Part shown: positions 43,349 through 51,255 of the stretch, piece by piece
Layout of the letters: every line of letters begins with the position of its first letter
How positions within the stretch are numbered: position 1 is the first letter of the stretch
Assembly (NCBI RefSeq): GCF_020687385.1
Contig: NZ_JAJEQM010000001.1
Location: forward strand, 124,001 to 188,000
Direction of reading: 5' to 3'
Origin: Hominilimicola fabiformis
GTDB taxonomy: Bacteria; Bacillota; Clostridia; UBA1381
Length of the DNA stretch: 64,000 nucleotides
The notes under the pieces: generated by a model
Seen by the model: only the letters and a program-made list of their open reading frames with translations
Told to the model about the DNA's origin: nothing
Databases searched by the model: none
Made by a program: the position numbers and the translations under genes

Positions 43349-44554
43349 TTATTTTTTTGTTGTTATCACGTCCTGTTCTTTTACTGACTGTTGCTTCAAA
43401 ATCTGCTTGTGTCGGTCTGTCAGTTTCGCATGGTCGAGAATGTCTTTTACAACCTGCGTCTGGTTGATTTCATCAAGTTTAATCGCAACCTTTAAGGTCG
43501 GGGCAACTTGATGAGATAGCCAGTTCAGCGTCCTTTGGAAGGAGTAAGGCTCTGGTTTTGTGGTTAGTTTTAATCGTTCACGATTGTTCCCAATAAACCA
43601 AGCCCATTCTTCATTCAGTTTCCAATCAGAACGAGGTTTGGAATCGTCTTTATCTACAAAACGGATATACCGATTGATAATTTTAAAGGCGGTATGCTCT
43701 GGATTGTCATAGACGAGTAAATCACGGACTGCATAATAGGCACGCTCATTTTTCAATCGAATCTCAAAACGGTTTTTTACTTCTGCGTCTTCAATGGGAA
43801 TATCATTTTTCTTGTACTGCTCGTAGTCCTTTTCATAGATACAGAAATAAACTTCACTTTGTAATGAACCGATATAGAGGGTGTTTCCCATACATTCCTT
43901 TTCCTCTTTGCGTACCAGTTCGCCACTGCGATAGCTTTTAAAACTGCGGAAGACGGAGATACATTCTTCCTGTTGGCACTTTTCAGTGAGTACAGGGATA
44001 TTTAAAATCCCTGTCTTATCGTTAATGGCAAGGTCAAGGCGTTTCATCACACCGCCAGCCACCAAAACGTCCATAAAGAACTCATACCAGCTTCTTTGTT
44101 GTGCCAGAAGATAGCTTTCAAATTGTCTGCACCCACGACCTTTCAATTCCACCAGAACTCCTTTGTCCAGTTCATGGGAGCAAAGGACGAATATGTCGCC
44201 TAAAGCATAATGCTCTGAATAAGAATAGAAACCATAGTCCTCATGAAGAAAATAGGACAGTTTCAGTTGTAAGATGTTTTCGACCACCTGCTGTACGTCT
44301 GTTGTCGGAAAGCGAATTCTTACATAATCAAACAGCATTTCAAGGGGAGCGTCGGGATTGAAGCGTTCCAGAGCTTCCCAAAGGGACTGCTGTAAATCCT
44401 CTGATGGCTTGACTTTTCCTGTTTCAATATCGCTTAGATACTGCCTTGTAATACCAGTCGCAACAGCTAAACGGTTTTGAGATAGTCCATAAGCCAAGCG
44501 TTTTTCTTTTAAATGCTGTAACCAAGTTTGTTCATTCAGTAAAAATCCCTCCAA
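43349..44554 (-). CDS. orf20: Tn916 Orf20, relaxase (MobT/Rep_trans family)
   Basis: A 401-residue protein with an N-terminal XRE-like helix-turn-helix (GLSQNRLAVATGITRQYLSDI) and a C-terminal Rep_trans-type nicking domain. It starts with TTG at 44554 to give the Tn916 length. It nicks the oriT at 44563-44724 together with the Tn916 integrase. Confidence 0.92.
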   Translation of the reverse strand: MEGFLLNEQTWLQHLKEKRLAYGLSQNRLAVATGITRQYLSDIETGKVKPSEDLQQSLWEALERFNPDAPLEMLFDYVRIRFPTTDVQQVVENILQLKLSYFLHEDYGFYSYSEHYALGDIFVLCSHELDKGVLVELKGRGCRQFESYLLAQQRSWYEFFMDVLVAGGVMKRLDLAINDKTGILNIPVLTEKCQQEECISVFRSFKSYRSGELVRKEEKECMGNTLYIGSLQSEVYFCIYEKDYEQYKKNDIPIEDAEVKNRFEIRLKNERAYYAVRDLLVYDNPEHTAFKIINRYIRFVDKDDSKPRSDWKLNEEWAWFIGNNRERLKLTTKPEPYSFQRTLNWLSHQVAPTLKVAIKLDEINQTQVVKDILDHAKLTDRHKQILKQQSVKEQDVITTKK

Positions 44555-44562
44555 TCAAAAAG

Positions 44563-44724
44563 GCGTATGTCAACTTTTAAAGCCCATTTGACATACGCTG
44601 AAATTTTGTAAATCCCTTGTAACCAAAGGATTTTCTAATGTTTTTTTGACTGTTTCCTGTCGATTTGTACCCCCCCTGTTAGATACGGGGGGTTAAGTGC
44701 TGGCGTGGCTATTGCCACACCAGC
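44563..44724. other. oriT: Tn916 origin of transfer
   Basis: The orf20-orf21 gap, known to contain oriT in Tn916, holds three inverted repeats: GCGTATGTCAA/TTGACATACGC (44563-44573, 44588-44598), CCCCCC/GGGGGG (44670-44692) and GCTGGCGTGGC/GCCACACCAGC (44699-44724). Confidence 0.85.
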
Positions 44725-44732
44725 CAGCAAGA

Positions 44733-46118
44733 TCAGTCCACACCTGCGACTTCCGCTTCGCACGTCGCCTGCGTGGACTGTCTGCTGTTGGATAACTTTT
44801 TAATTTCCTCCAAGAAATCATATCCTTTTGGTACAAGGGGAGTATAAAACTCTGATATGACACTTGTTCCTACATCAACATAGCCACGACCTTTGATTCG
44901 CTTTAAGAAGAAATCCTTTTGTACGTCACTGCCAAACATCATGCCATAGCCCATTTCAGACATACGACCTAAAGCCACTCTGAAATTAAACTGATCACGG
45001 ATTCCGTCGCCTAAATATTTTGCGTCTGGACGTTGACAAGCCAGTATTAGAAAGAAGCCAGCTTGACGACCTAACATGACAATCTGTTTCAGCTTATTCA
45101 TAACTGCGGTGTTTTCTTTTGTTCCCAGCATTTCCATGAAAGCGACGTATTCATCAAAGATTAAGAAGTGTGCCGGGAGACCTAAGTAAGCATAATTTTT
45201 GCCAGTCTTATAGTTCTTCATCTGCTTCATTTCCTCACTACGTTTCATCATTTCTTCATAGAATGTTTCAATGCAAGAAAGCAAGTCTTCTTTTCTATAG
45301 TAGACATTTGCCATCACAGAACCTAAGTCCGCAAGATCAGCATTTTTCGGGTCAAGAATATACAGTTTTGAATCTGTATGAAGCAAGGCTTCAATCAGTG
45401 TCAGTATAAAGTAAGTTTTACCGCCACCTGTACCACCAGCAATCAACATATGAGGGAGCTTATCATATTCCCACCATACGTTTTTCATTAAGCGAAGTTT
45501 ACCATCTTTAGCTTCTACTTCATCAATAGAAATACGACTGGCTATGGTGTCATAGAGCAAAGTATATTCCACATAGGAATCCTTTAACTCTTTATCCGTC
45601 AGCTCACAGTACAAGCCACTCTCTAATTTCTTTTCCAAGTGTAAGAGTTGGTCTTGATATTTTCCCAGCGTGATTTCCACCCGTATCTGTATCAAGCCAT
45701 TTTTAAGTCGATAATACATTTTAGGGAAGTAGGTTATCTTTTCCTTTGTACGACCAGCACTATCTTTAAAGAAACCCTCTGTTTTGACCTGTTCAGATTC
45801 ATACCACTTGTTTTCAAGTATCATCTTTGCCAGTTTTTGACGGTGGTAAAGTTGTTTAACCGTATCATAGCGAACCCGTTTGAATACAAACGCTACCAGC
45901 AAGCAGATAAGAATTGCGACACTGAAACTGATAATTAAATAGGGAATGTCAATCTTATCTGCTTGTGATAGGTTAAAATCCTGCCAGTTGATCTGCTGGA
46001 TTGTCTTCACATGAAACAGTCCGACAACCAGCAGGAAAACAGGCAGGAGTGACGCTATCGTAAAATGAAAGACTAAATCTTTACCAGATGGGCGAATCCT
46101 TTTACCACGCTGTTTCAT
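44733..46118 (-). CDS. orf21: Tn916 Orf21, FtsK/SpoIIIE-like coupling ATPase (TcpA)
   Basis: A 461-residue protein with two N-terminal membrane segments and a motor domain: Walker A GGTGGGKTYF near residue 235 and Walker B-like HFLIFDEYVAFM near 325. It couples the Orf20-DNA complex to the channel. Confidence 0.93.
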   Translation of the reverse strand: MKQRGKRIRPSGKDLVFHFTIASLLPVFLLVVGLFHVKTIQQINWQDFNLSQADKIDIPYLIISFSVAILICLLVAFVFKRVRYDTVKQLYHRQKLAKMILENKWYESEQVKTEGFFKDSAGRTKEKITYFPKMYYRLKNGLIQIRVEITLGKYQDQLLHLEKKLESGLYCELTDKELKDSYVEYTLLYDTIASRISIDEVEAKDGKLRLMKNVWWEYDKLPHMLIAGGTGGGKTYFILTLIEALLHTDSKLYILDPKNADLADLGSVMANVYYRKEDLLSCIETFYEEMMKRSEEMKQMKNYKTGKNYAYLGLPAHFLIFDEYVAFMEMLGTKENTAVMNKLKQIVMLGRQAGFFLILACQRPDAKYLGDGIRDQFNFRVALGRMSEMGYGMMFGSDVQKDFFLKRIKGRGYVDVGTSVISEFYTPLVPKGYDFLEEIKKLSNSRQSTQATCEAEVAGVD

Positions 46119-46146
46119 GCGAAAAAGTCTCCTTTCTACCTAGCGA

Positions 46147-46533
46147 CTATTTGTCTTGTGTCGGTTCTTTCTTTGCTTGTGGTTGAGCTTTGAATGAACT
46201 AGAATCCTTTGTCAGCACAATATCGTCTGCCTTGATATACCAGTCAACATCTGCTCCTTGATAGGTGGCAGTAGCAACGGTGTCCGCAATGGGATTGATA
46301 AGTTCCACCCGTGCGTTATAATCAAACTCTTTCAAAGGCACGCTGGCAGGAATACTTACTTGAATCATGCGTCCTTGTCCTTTGGATTTTAAGTCATAGG
46401 TACGTTCCTTGATTTCATCTGAAACCGACCCGTCTTCATTTTGGATTCTCACTTCACGACGTAGAGCAGAGAATTTCAATTCTCCAAAAGTCGTGTCTTT
46501 ATCTAATACAATGCCATTTGCTAATCTCATCAT
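46147..46533 (-). CDS. orf22: Tn916 Orf22, YdcP family
   Basis: A 128-residue protein of the DUF961/YdcP family (RLANGIVLDKDTTFGELKFS). Paralogous to Orf23. It is conserved in Tn916-type elements; the role in transfer is unclear. Confidence 0.88.
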   Translation of the reverse strand: MMRLANGIVLDKDTTFGELKFSALRREVRIQNEDGSVSDEIKERTYDLKSKGQGRMIQVSIPASVPLKEFDYNARVELINPIADTVATATYQGADVDWYIKADDIVLTKDSSSFKAQPQAKKEPTQDK

Positions 46534-46548
46534 TTTTCCTCTCTTTCT

Positions 46549-46863
46549 TTATTCTTTTATCATGTCGTCAGCATGTAAAAGGTAATTTGTAAAACCACGA
46601 GTGCCGATTTTGTAGCCCTCTGCGGTAATACGTGGATTGACTAACTTCACACGTTCCTCAAAGCCGAAATGTTTTTCGCCAGCTTCAGCAGGAAGCACCA
46701 CCACAATATCATCTGCTCTTTGAACATCAGAATAGAGATTATAGCTTCTTGATAAGACAGTTAGCCGTCCGTTGATTCTTCGCTGAACGACTTTATCCTC
46801 GCCAGCAAATTCTAAATTGCCGAATGTTTTTTCCATGTTGGGAATCACAAATTTAAGTTCCAT
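46549..46863 (-). CDS. orf23: Tn916 Orf23, YdcP family
   Basis: A 104-residue DUF961/YdcP protein (ELKFVIPNMEKTFGNLEF), paralogous to Orf22 and in the same transcript. It is the first sizeable gene of the transfer operon. Confidence 0.88.
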   Translation of the reverse strand: MELKFVIPNMEKTFGNLEFAGEDKVVQRRINGRLTVLSRSYNLYSDVQRADDIVVVLPAEAGEKHFGFEERVKLVNPRITAEGYKIGTRGFTNYLLHADDMIKE

Positions 46864-46885
46864 ATTTTTACCTATCCTTTCTTTT

Positions 46886-46960
46886 TTATTGGCTGAATGA
46901 ATGTTTGATGGTCTTAAAGAGTGGGGAACGACCTTTTGATTCTTGATTTTTTGTTTTCAT
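46886..46960 (-). CDS. 24-residue basic peptide upstream of orf23
   Basis: An ATG at 46960 behind GAAAGGAAG opens a 24-codon frame (KTKNQESKGRSPLFKTIKHS...). The good ribosome site argues for translation. It could be a leader peptide of the transfer operon. Family not recognised. Confidence 0.5.
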   Translation of the reverse strand: MKTKNQESKGRSPLFKTIKHSFSQ

Positions 46961-47104
46961 AAGTTCACTTCCTTTCAAAATCGGGTAAAAAAATAGACAC
47001 CTCATTTTTTGAAGTGTCTACCTATTAAATATTCAAATTTTATTGGAAGTATCTTTATATCTTCACTTTTCAAGGATAAATCGTCGTATCAAAGCTCATT
47101 CATA

Positions 47105-47125
47105 AGTAGTAAATTAGTAGTAAAT
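47105..47125. other. Integrase arm-type site at the far end of Tn916
   Basis: AAGTAGTAAATTAGTAGTAA, preceded by ATCAAAGCTCATTC (47092). It is the left-end counterpart of 29309-29332. The element terminus is expected some 70-80 bases to the right, near 47200. Confidence 0.65.
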
Positions 47126-47245
47126 TGAGTGGTTTTGACCTTGATAAAGTGTGATAAGTCCAGTTTTTATGCGGATAACTAGATTTTTATGCTATTTTTA
47201 TACTGAAAAAAAGAAAGCTCGTCGATTAGGACGAACTTCTGTGTT

Positions 47246-47581
47246 TTATGGAAGTATTTGCTTTGACTGCTTTACAAGTGTATCTATAACTTCATAAATT
47301 CTGTTTCTATCTTCAGGAGCAAGTTTTTCAAGCTTCTCATTCAGCATAGAGTTCTTGACTGTATATCCCGTTTCCAGAACATCTGTAAGAACCATATCCG
47401 ATGATACACCTAAAGCATTTACTATCTTTATGAACGTTTCGAGTGACGGAATTTTCTCTCCACGCTCAACCATACCAATATAATTTGTTGTCAAATCTGT
47501 TTTCTCAGCCAAATCTTCTTGGCGTAATTTCCTCGCAAGTCGGAACTTTCTTATATTCTTGCCGATTGTATCGAGCTTCAT
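47246..47581 (-). CDS. XRE-family regulator (element C)
   Basis: A 111-residue protein with an HTH-3 domain (residues about 7-62, RQEDLAEKTDLTTNYIGMVERGEKIPS) and a helical C-terminal part. ATG at 47581 follows GGGAGGTGAT. A terminator-like stem (AAGCTCGTC..GACGAACTT, 47217-47240) follows the stop. It is divergent from 47807-48259 and probably represses the shared promoter region. Confidence 0.82.
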   Translation of the reverse strand: MKLDTIGKNIRKFRLARKLRQEDLAEKTDLTTNYIGMVERGEKIPSLETFIKIVNALGVSSDMVLTDVLETGYTVKNSMLNEKLEKLAPEDRNRIYEVIDTLVKQSKQILP

Positions 47582-47584
47582 CAC

Positions 47585-47806
47585 ATCACCTCCCTTAGTG
47601 TGTTTCCATAACTAATAGTATAGGTTAAGTCGATTTCAAATCACACGCACCCAAAGGAAGTCAAACCAACTATTAGTGATGATTCCCAACTATTTTTATG
47701 TTATACTATAAAAGTAGTAATTCACGATTGTTAATGGCGAAAGACAAATCACAACCCAAGAGCCAAATTAAACAATCTCCATAGAATAAACTTAGGGGTA
47801 AAAGGA
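47585..47806. promoter_or_regulatory. Divergent promoter region with inverted ACTATTAGT motifs
   Basis: ACTAATAGT (47609-47617) and ACTATTAGT (near 47671-47679) are inverted copies that could be operators for the XRE protein. TATACT boxes occur on both strands nearby. -35 boxes are weak. Confidence 0.45.
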
Positions 47807-48259
47807 ATGGACGAACAAAAGATAATATTCAGTAATCGGTTTGAAAAAGAGAAATTTGAGGATTACAAAACAGATTTGGGAACTGACAGCTCAGTCACTC
47901 CCGACTTTACGGAAGCTGATGATTTTTTAAAATTTATACAGAAGAACCGCAGAAGTGTTCCAAGTAAAGAGCGAATTGCTGACAAGGATAAATTTATCAA
48001 AACCGTTTACGAACTATCCAATAGCTTTGAAATTGACGCTGACCTGATAAAATTTGCCGAGGGATATATCGCCAACATCTATGTAGATTATGCCTGCTAC
48101 ACTGGATATATCAAGAAGCTGTTAGCAATTCTTTTTATCCTTGCCGATGATATTTCCTTTTTAGACGGCAGTAAAGAAAATGCCGATATGCTTTTCAGCT
48201 TCACTTATCACACACACCATATTTTCCTGAATAACAGAGAAACAACTGATTTCTCATAA
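47807..48259 (+). CDS. Hypothetical protein next to the XRE regulator
   Basis: A 150-residue, mostly helical acidic protein (FIQKNRRSVPSKERI, FAEGYIANIYVDYACYTGYI). AAAAGG stands close to the ATG. No domain recognised and no catalytic motif seen. Being divergent from a repressor it may be a regulated accessory or a partner of that regulator. Confidence 0.6.
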   Translation: MDEQKIIFSNRFEKEKFEDYKTDLGTDSSVTPDFTEADDFLKFIQKNRRSVPSKERIADKDKFIKTVYELSNSFEIDADLIKFAEGYIANIYVDYACYTGYIKKLLAILFILADDISFLDGSKENADMLFSFTYHTHHIFLNNRETTDFS

Positions 48260-48266
48260 TGTACCC

Positions 48267-48325
48267 GATGGCTACTCAACTGAGCAGCCATCTTTTCAAT
48301 TTTCCAGACACCGTCTGGAATTTTT
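48267..48325. terminator. Two stem-loops between convergent genes
   Basis: GATGGCT/AGCCATC (48267-48292, then TTTTC) and TTCCAGAC/GTCTGGAA (48302-48320, then TTTTT). Together they form a bidirectional terminator between 47807-48259 and the CHAP gene. Confidence 0.75.
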
Positions 48326-50027
48326 AATATGCCGGAATACCGTATCCATAGATATTGCTGCTTCCGACTGCGTACTGTCTTTGCTTGCAGGCGTCGCCTG
48401 AGTTGCCCTCTACGGTATAAACTGTGCCATTCTCGCATTTCTCTACGATACCAACGTGGTCTGTTGTACCGTCGCCCTCCCAATCGAAGAAGATAATATC
48501 TCCTGTCTTTGGTTCATAAGTGCGGTCTTGCCATTTTCCATTTGACTTAAACCAGTTTGCACCATCCACGCAACCTGCAAATTTCGGAACAAGTCCACTT
48601 TCAATATACCCGCATTGGTCAGCACACCAAGATACGAAGCAGGCACACCATTCCACTCGACTGTTAAAGCCGTACCAACTCCAGTAAGGTTGTCCGCCCT
48701 GATTGCCTAGCTGTGTCAAGGCAACCTCAACAATCGCCTGATTACCTCCGGCAGTAAAGGCTCGCCCATACGGATAGTACCTCAGAACGTGAGCCGGATA
48801 TTGGGTATCTCCATAACTGTCCCAACCAAGCCTTTGTGCCTGCTGAGTGGAAAACTCCACTGCATTGGCATAAGAATAACCGCCGTAATTCGTTTTTGCC
48901 CAAGAAATATACCCATTACCGAAGTTGTAGCCTTGCAAGGCAAGTTTGATATGCTCCATATCTATCGGACTTTCCACTTCTGCCGAAGTAAGAGCCGCTT
49001 TCAATTCCTGAACTCCACACTGGATAGAATATTCAGGGTCTTTAATTCCATTAGGTTCGTGCGGATACCTTGTATTGAAACTTCCCTCTGCTGCCTGCAT
49101 AGGGTCAAGTCCTCTGCCGCCGCTTTCCTGCATCATAACCGCCTTGATAAGTTCTACATACTCAGGAATGCCGTACTCTTTGGCATACTTCTGTATGATG
49201 GGTTCATAGGCTTCTACCTCTGCACTTACCGGAGTATAAGAATTACTGTCACTCCCTCCTCCGAACATTGCTACGGCAGCACCAAACAATACGACAATCA
49301 TAATAATCAGCACCGCTATCCAACCGCCTGCGGCGATTGCTGCTACAAGTACTTTTGTCCCTGCAATAATCGCTTTAACTGTCGCAACAGTAGCTTTCGC
49401 TGTGGCTTTGACGGTATCTGCTGTGGCTTTCGCCGCTTTCTTTGCCGTCCGAGCCGCTTTCTGTGTTGCTTTGGCTGTTGTTTTTGCTGTTTTCTGTGCT
49501 ATAATGGCAGCTTCTTTTGTGGTCTTAATAGAAGTCTTTGCCGTTTGTTCTGCGGTCTTGACCGACCTCTGAACAGTATTGGTTGCACCTTTCGATACGG
49601 TCTTGACTGTCGTATTTCCTGCCGACCTTGCAGACTGTTTAATTGTTTTCTCCGTACGCTCCAGAGTTCGGATGCTCTGTTTTCCGACAGGATTGACCGA
49701 TTGTTTCTGAAGCTGTTTCTCTGCACGCTTGGTCTTGAAATTCTCAATTCCCGTTTTGGCTTTCTGATAATTCTGTCTTGTTTCACGCACACCCCATCTG
49801 CCGACTTTATCTGCACGGTATGCAGTTTCGTGAACAGTCCTATCCGTTGCCGCTTCGATTTTATCGGAAGCATATTCCTCTGCGGAATTTTCCGAAGCGT
49901 TAGTGGAATGTTCTGCCTTATCTTTCGTCATCACATAGGCTTTCTTCATTCGCTCCGTGGCAACTGCTGCCTTATTTATGGTCTTGATTGTACCTTTGCT
50001 TGTATCTCTTGTTTTTATATCAGCCAT
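48324..50027 (-). CDS. Lysozyme-like / CHAP cell-wall hydrolase (element C)
   Basis: A 567-residue protein. Residues 1-240 are cytoplasmic and low-complexity, with an Ala/Lys/Thr-rich stretch (about 165-235). A membrane segment at about 243-268 is followed by a lysozyme-like domain ([20 protein letters not shown], near 285-400) and a CHAP domain (WCACFVSWC and DHVGIVEK, about 435-567). It combines the fold of Tn916 Orf14's first domain with the CHAP domain of the element A protein. It opens peptidoglycan for the channel. GGAGG precedes the ATG. Confidence 0.88.
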   Translation of the reverse strand: MADIKTRDTSKGTIKTINKAAVATERMKKAYVMTKDKAEHSTNASENSAEEYASDKIEAATDRTVHETAYRADKVGRWGVRETRQNYQKAKTGIENFKTKRAEKQLQKQSVNPVGKQSIRTLERTEKTIKQSARSAGNTTVKTVSKGATNTVQRSVKTAEQTAKTSIKTTKEAAIIAQKTAKTTAKATQKAARTAKKAAKATADTVKATAKATVATVKAIIAGTKVLVAAIAAGGWIAVLIIMIVVLFGAAVAMFGGGSDSNSYTPVSAEVEAYEPIIQKYAKEYGIPEYVELIKAVMMQESGGRGLDPMQAAEGSFNTRYPHEPNGIKDPEYSIQCGVQELKAALTSAEVESPIDMEHIKLALQGYNFGNGYISWAKTNYGGYSYANAVEFSTQQAQRLGWDSYGDTQYPAHVLRYYPYGRAFTAGGNQAIVEVALTQLGNQGGQPYWSWYGFNSRVEWCACFVSWCADQCGYIESGLVPKFAGCVDGANWFKSNGKWQDRTYEPKTGDIIFFDWEGDGTTDHVGIVEKCENGTVYTVEGNSGDACKQRQYAVGSSNIYGYGIPAY

Positions 50028-50066
50028 CGGTTTCCTCCTTTCTCGAAAAATAATAGAGAGTGGGGT

Positions 50067-50834
50067 TTAATCCACTCTCTTAGCGACAACAACAAGCCTG
50101 CCATTGTTTCTTGAATATTCACAAGTAGAAAGAGAAATAAGCTTGTCGCCATACTCTGCCGATACTCCGGTATCATACAAAGAAAGTTCCTTGCACTTGG
50201 CAACATACGCATCAAACTCTGCCGCATTTTCTGCGTCCGTAAACTCATAATACTTAAAGCTATCGGAGCTGTCTGTATAAACGACTGTCTTAAAGACTGC
50301 AATCACTTCATACTGGTGTCTGTCCGTCAGTGTATCAAAGGTAATCGTCTTATGACCTTCCCAAAAGCTCTTGTTTCTGTACTTCATCAGTCCCGTAAAC
50401 ATCGAGCCGTCATTCATATGGTGTCCGTATATAATGATGTTGTCTGAAGGTTTCTGCACATCACAATTTTCCTGCACATATGGACAGCCATAAGCGGAAT
50501 AGGTCTTATCAAACTTGTGCTTCAGGTAGAAGTTCGGCTCATTTGCAGACTGCACGACCGGATAGTTGATATTGGTATCCTCAACCTTTATCCAACCCAC
50601 CATATCCTCATTCTGCCGATAAAGTTCAAAATATTCCGCAAGATAGTCCTTATCTTCCGAAAACGTCACGCCCTCATTTTCCTTTGGCGGCTCGTCCTCC
50701 ACAATCTCCGCAAGGTTATCATAGACTTCATTCTGCTTGGCAGAGTCAATGTGATTACGGATAATAAAGAAGGTGCTTACAGACAACACTGCCGCAAGCA
50801 CCACTGCAATAATGATATAGATTTTTCTGCTCAT
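50067..50834 (-). CDS. srtB: Class B sortase
   Basis: A 255-residue sortase with an N-terminal membrane anchor (residues 5-25). Catalytic His is in IIYGHHMNDG, Cys in LSTCEYSRNNGR with the Arg at the end of that motif. It lies in the transfer operon between DUF6075 and the wall hydrolase. Class B sortases usually recognise NPQTN- or PPxTG-like signals; no gene with such a C-terminal signal is visible here, so the substrate is unknown. Confidence 0.88.
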   Translation of the reverse strand: MSRKIYIIIAVVLAAVLSVSTFFIIRNHIDSAKQNEVYDNLAEIVEDEPPKENEGVTFSEDKDYLAEYFELYRQNEDMVGWIKVEDTNINYPVVQSANEPNFYLKHKFDKTYSAYGCPYVQENCDVQKPSDNIIIYGHHMNDGSMFTGLMKYRNKSFWEGHKTITFDTLTDRHQYEVIAVFKTVVYTDSSDSFKYYEFTDAENAAEFDAYVAKCKELSLYDTGVSAEYGDKLISLSTCEYSRNNGRLVVVAKRVD

Positions 50835-50840
50835 TTTCTC

Positions 50841-51242
50841 TTACCTTTCCATATCGTTTCTCTTAGGCGGGGTCAAATCTCTGCAATACTCCGGATACCT
50901 TAACTTGATACCCTCCATAAAATACGGAGCATATCCGCAGCAGAACAATTCCTCCGGTGTACAGAGGTTTTCCCTGCCTTCTTCTGTAAATCCATTCCAA
51001 AGATTAAAGGCAAGGTGGCAGACCTTGACTGTGCCACTGGTCTGCCAACCGCCGTGCATACCTTCCGGTATGATACAATCCCTTTTGAAATCAAACATCT
51101 TTCCGATGTTCATTCTCGTTTCTTCTGAAATACCCATCACATAGAAAAATGCTCTGTGATAGCAGTCGTTTACTTTGCACTTATCCAGATTTTCCAATAC
51201 AAAATCTCTGTGTGCAGCATTGCGAAATTGAATTTTAGACAT
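50841..51242 (-). CDS. DUF6075 family protein
   Basis: A 133-residue soluble protein (FRNAAHRDFVLENLDKC, CYHRAFFYVMGI, HLAFNLWNGF) that matches DUF6075, a family of ICE operons without known function. GGAGG precedes the ATG. The C terminus reads KRNDMER, with the last codons formed by the next gene's ribosome site. Confidence 0.75.
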   Translation of the reverse strand: MSKIQFRNAAHRDFVLENLDKCKVNDCYHRAFFYVMGISEETRMNIGKMFDFKRDCIIPEGMHGGWQTSGTVKVCHLAFNLWNGFTEEGRENLCTPEELFCCGYAPYFMEGIKLRYPEYCRDLTPPKRNDMER

Positions 51243-51255
51243 TGCAAATTCCTCC

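Larger units (their letters stand above)
29160..47200. mobile_element. Element B: Tn916-like conjugative transposon with tet(M)
   Basis: All main Tn916 genes occur in order: int, xis, orf8, orf7, orf9, the KTR protein, tet(M) with leader, orf13-orf23. The length of about 18.0 kb agrees with Tn916. Both ends are estimated from arm motifs (29309-29332 and 47105-47125) plus the usual distance to the terminus, so each may be off by some tens of bases. orf14 carries a nonsense mutation. Confidence 0.85.

Noticed and set aside
48789-50114. A 441-codon open frame on the + strand
   Set aside because: It is antisense to the lysozyme/CHAP gene, whose domains and ribosome site are clear. The cysteine/arginine/phenylalanine-rich translation is an artefact of the Ala/Lys-rich opposite strand.
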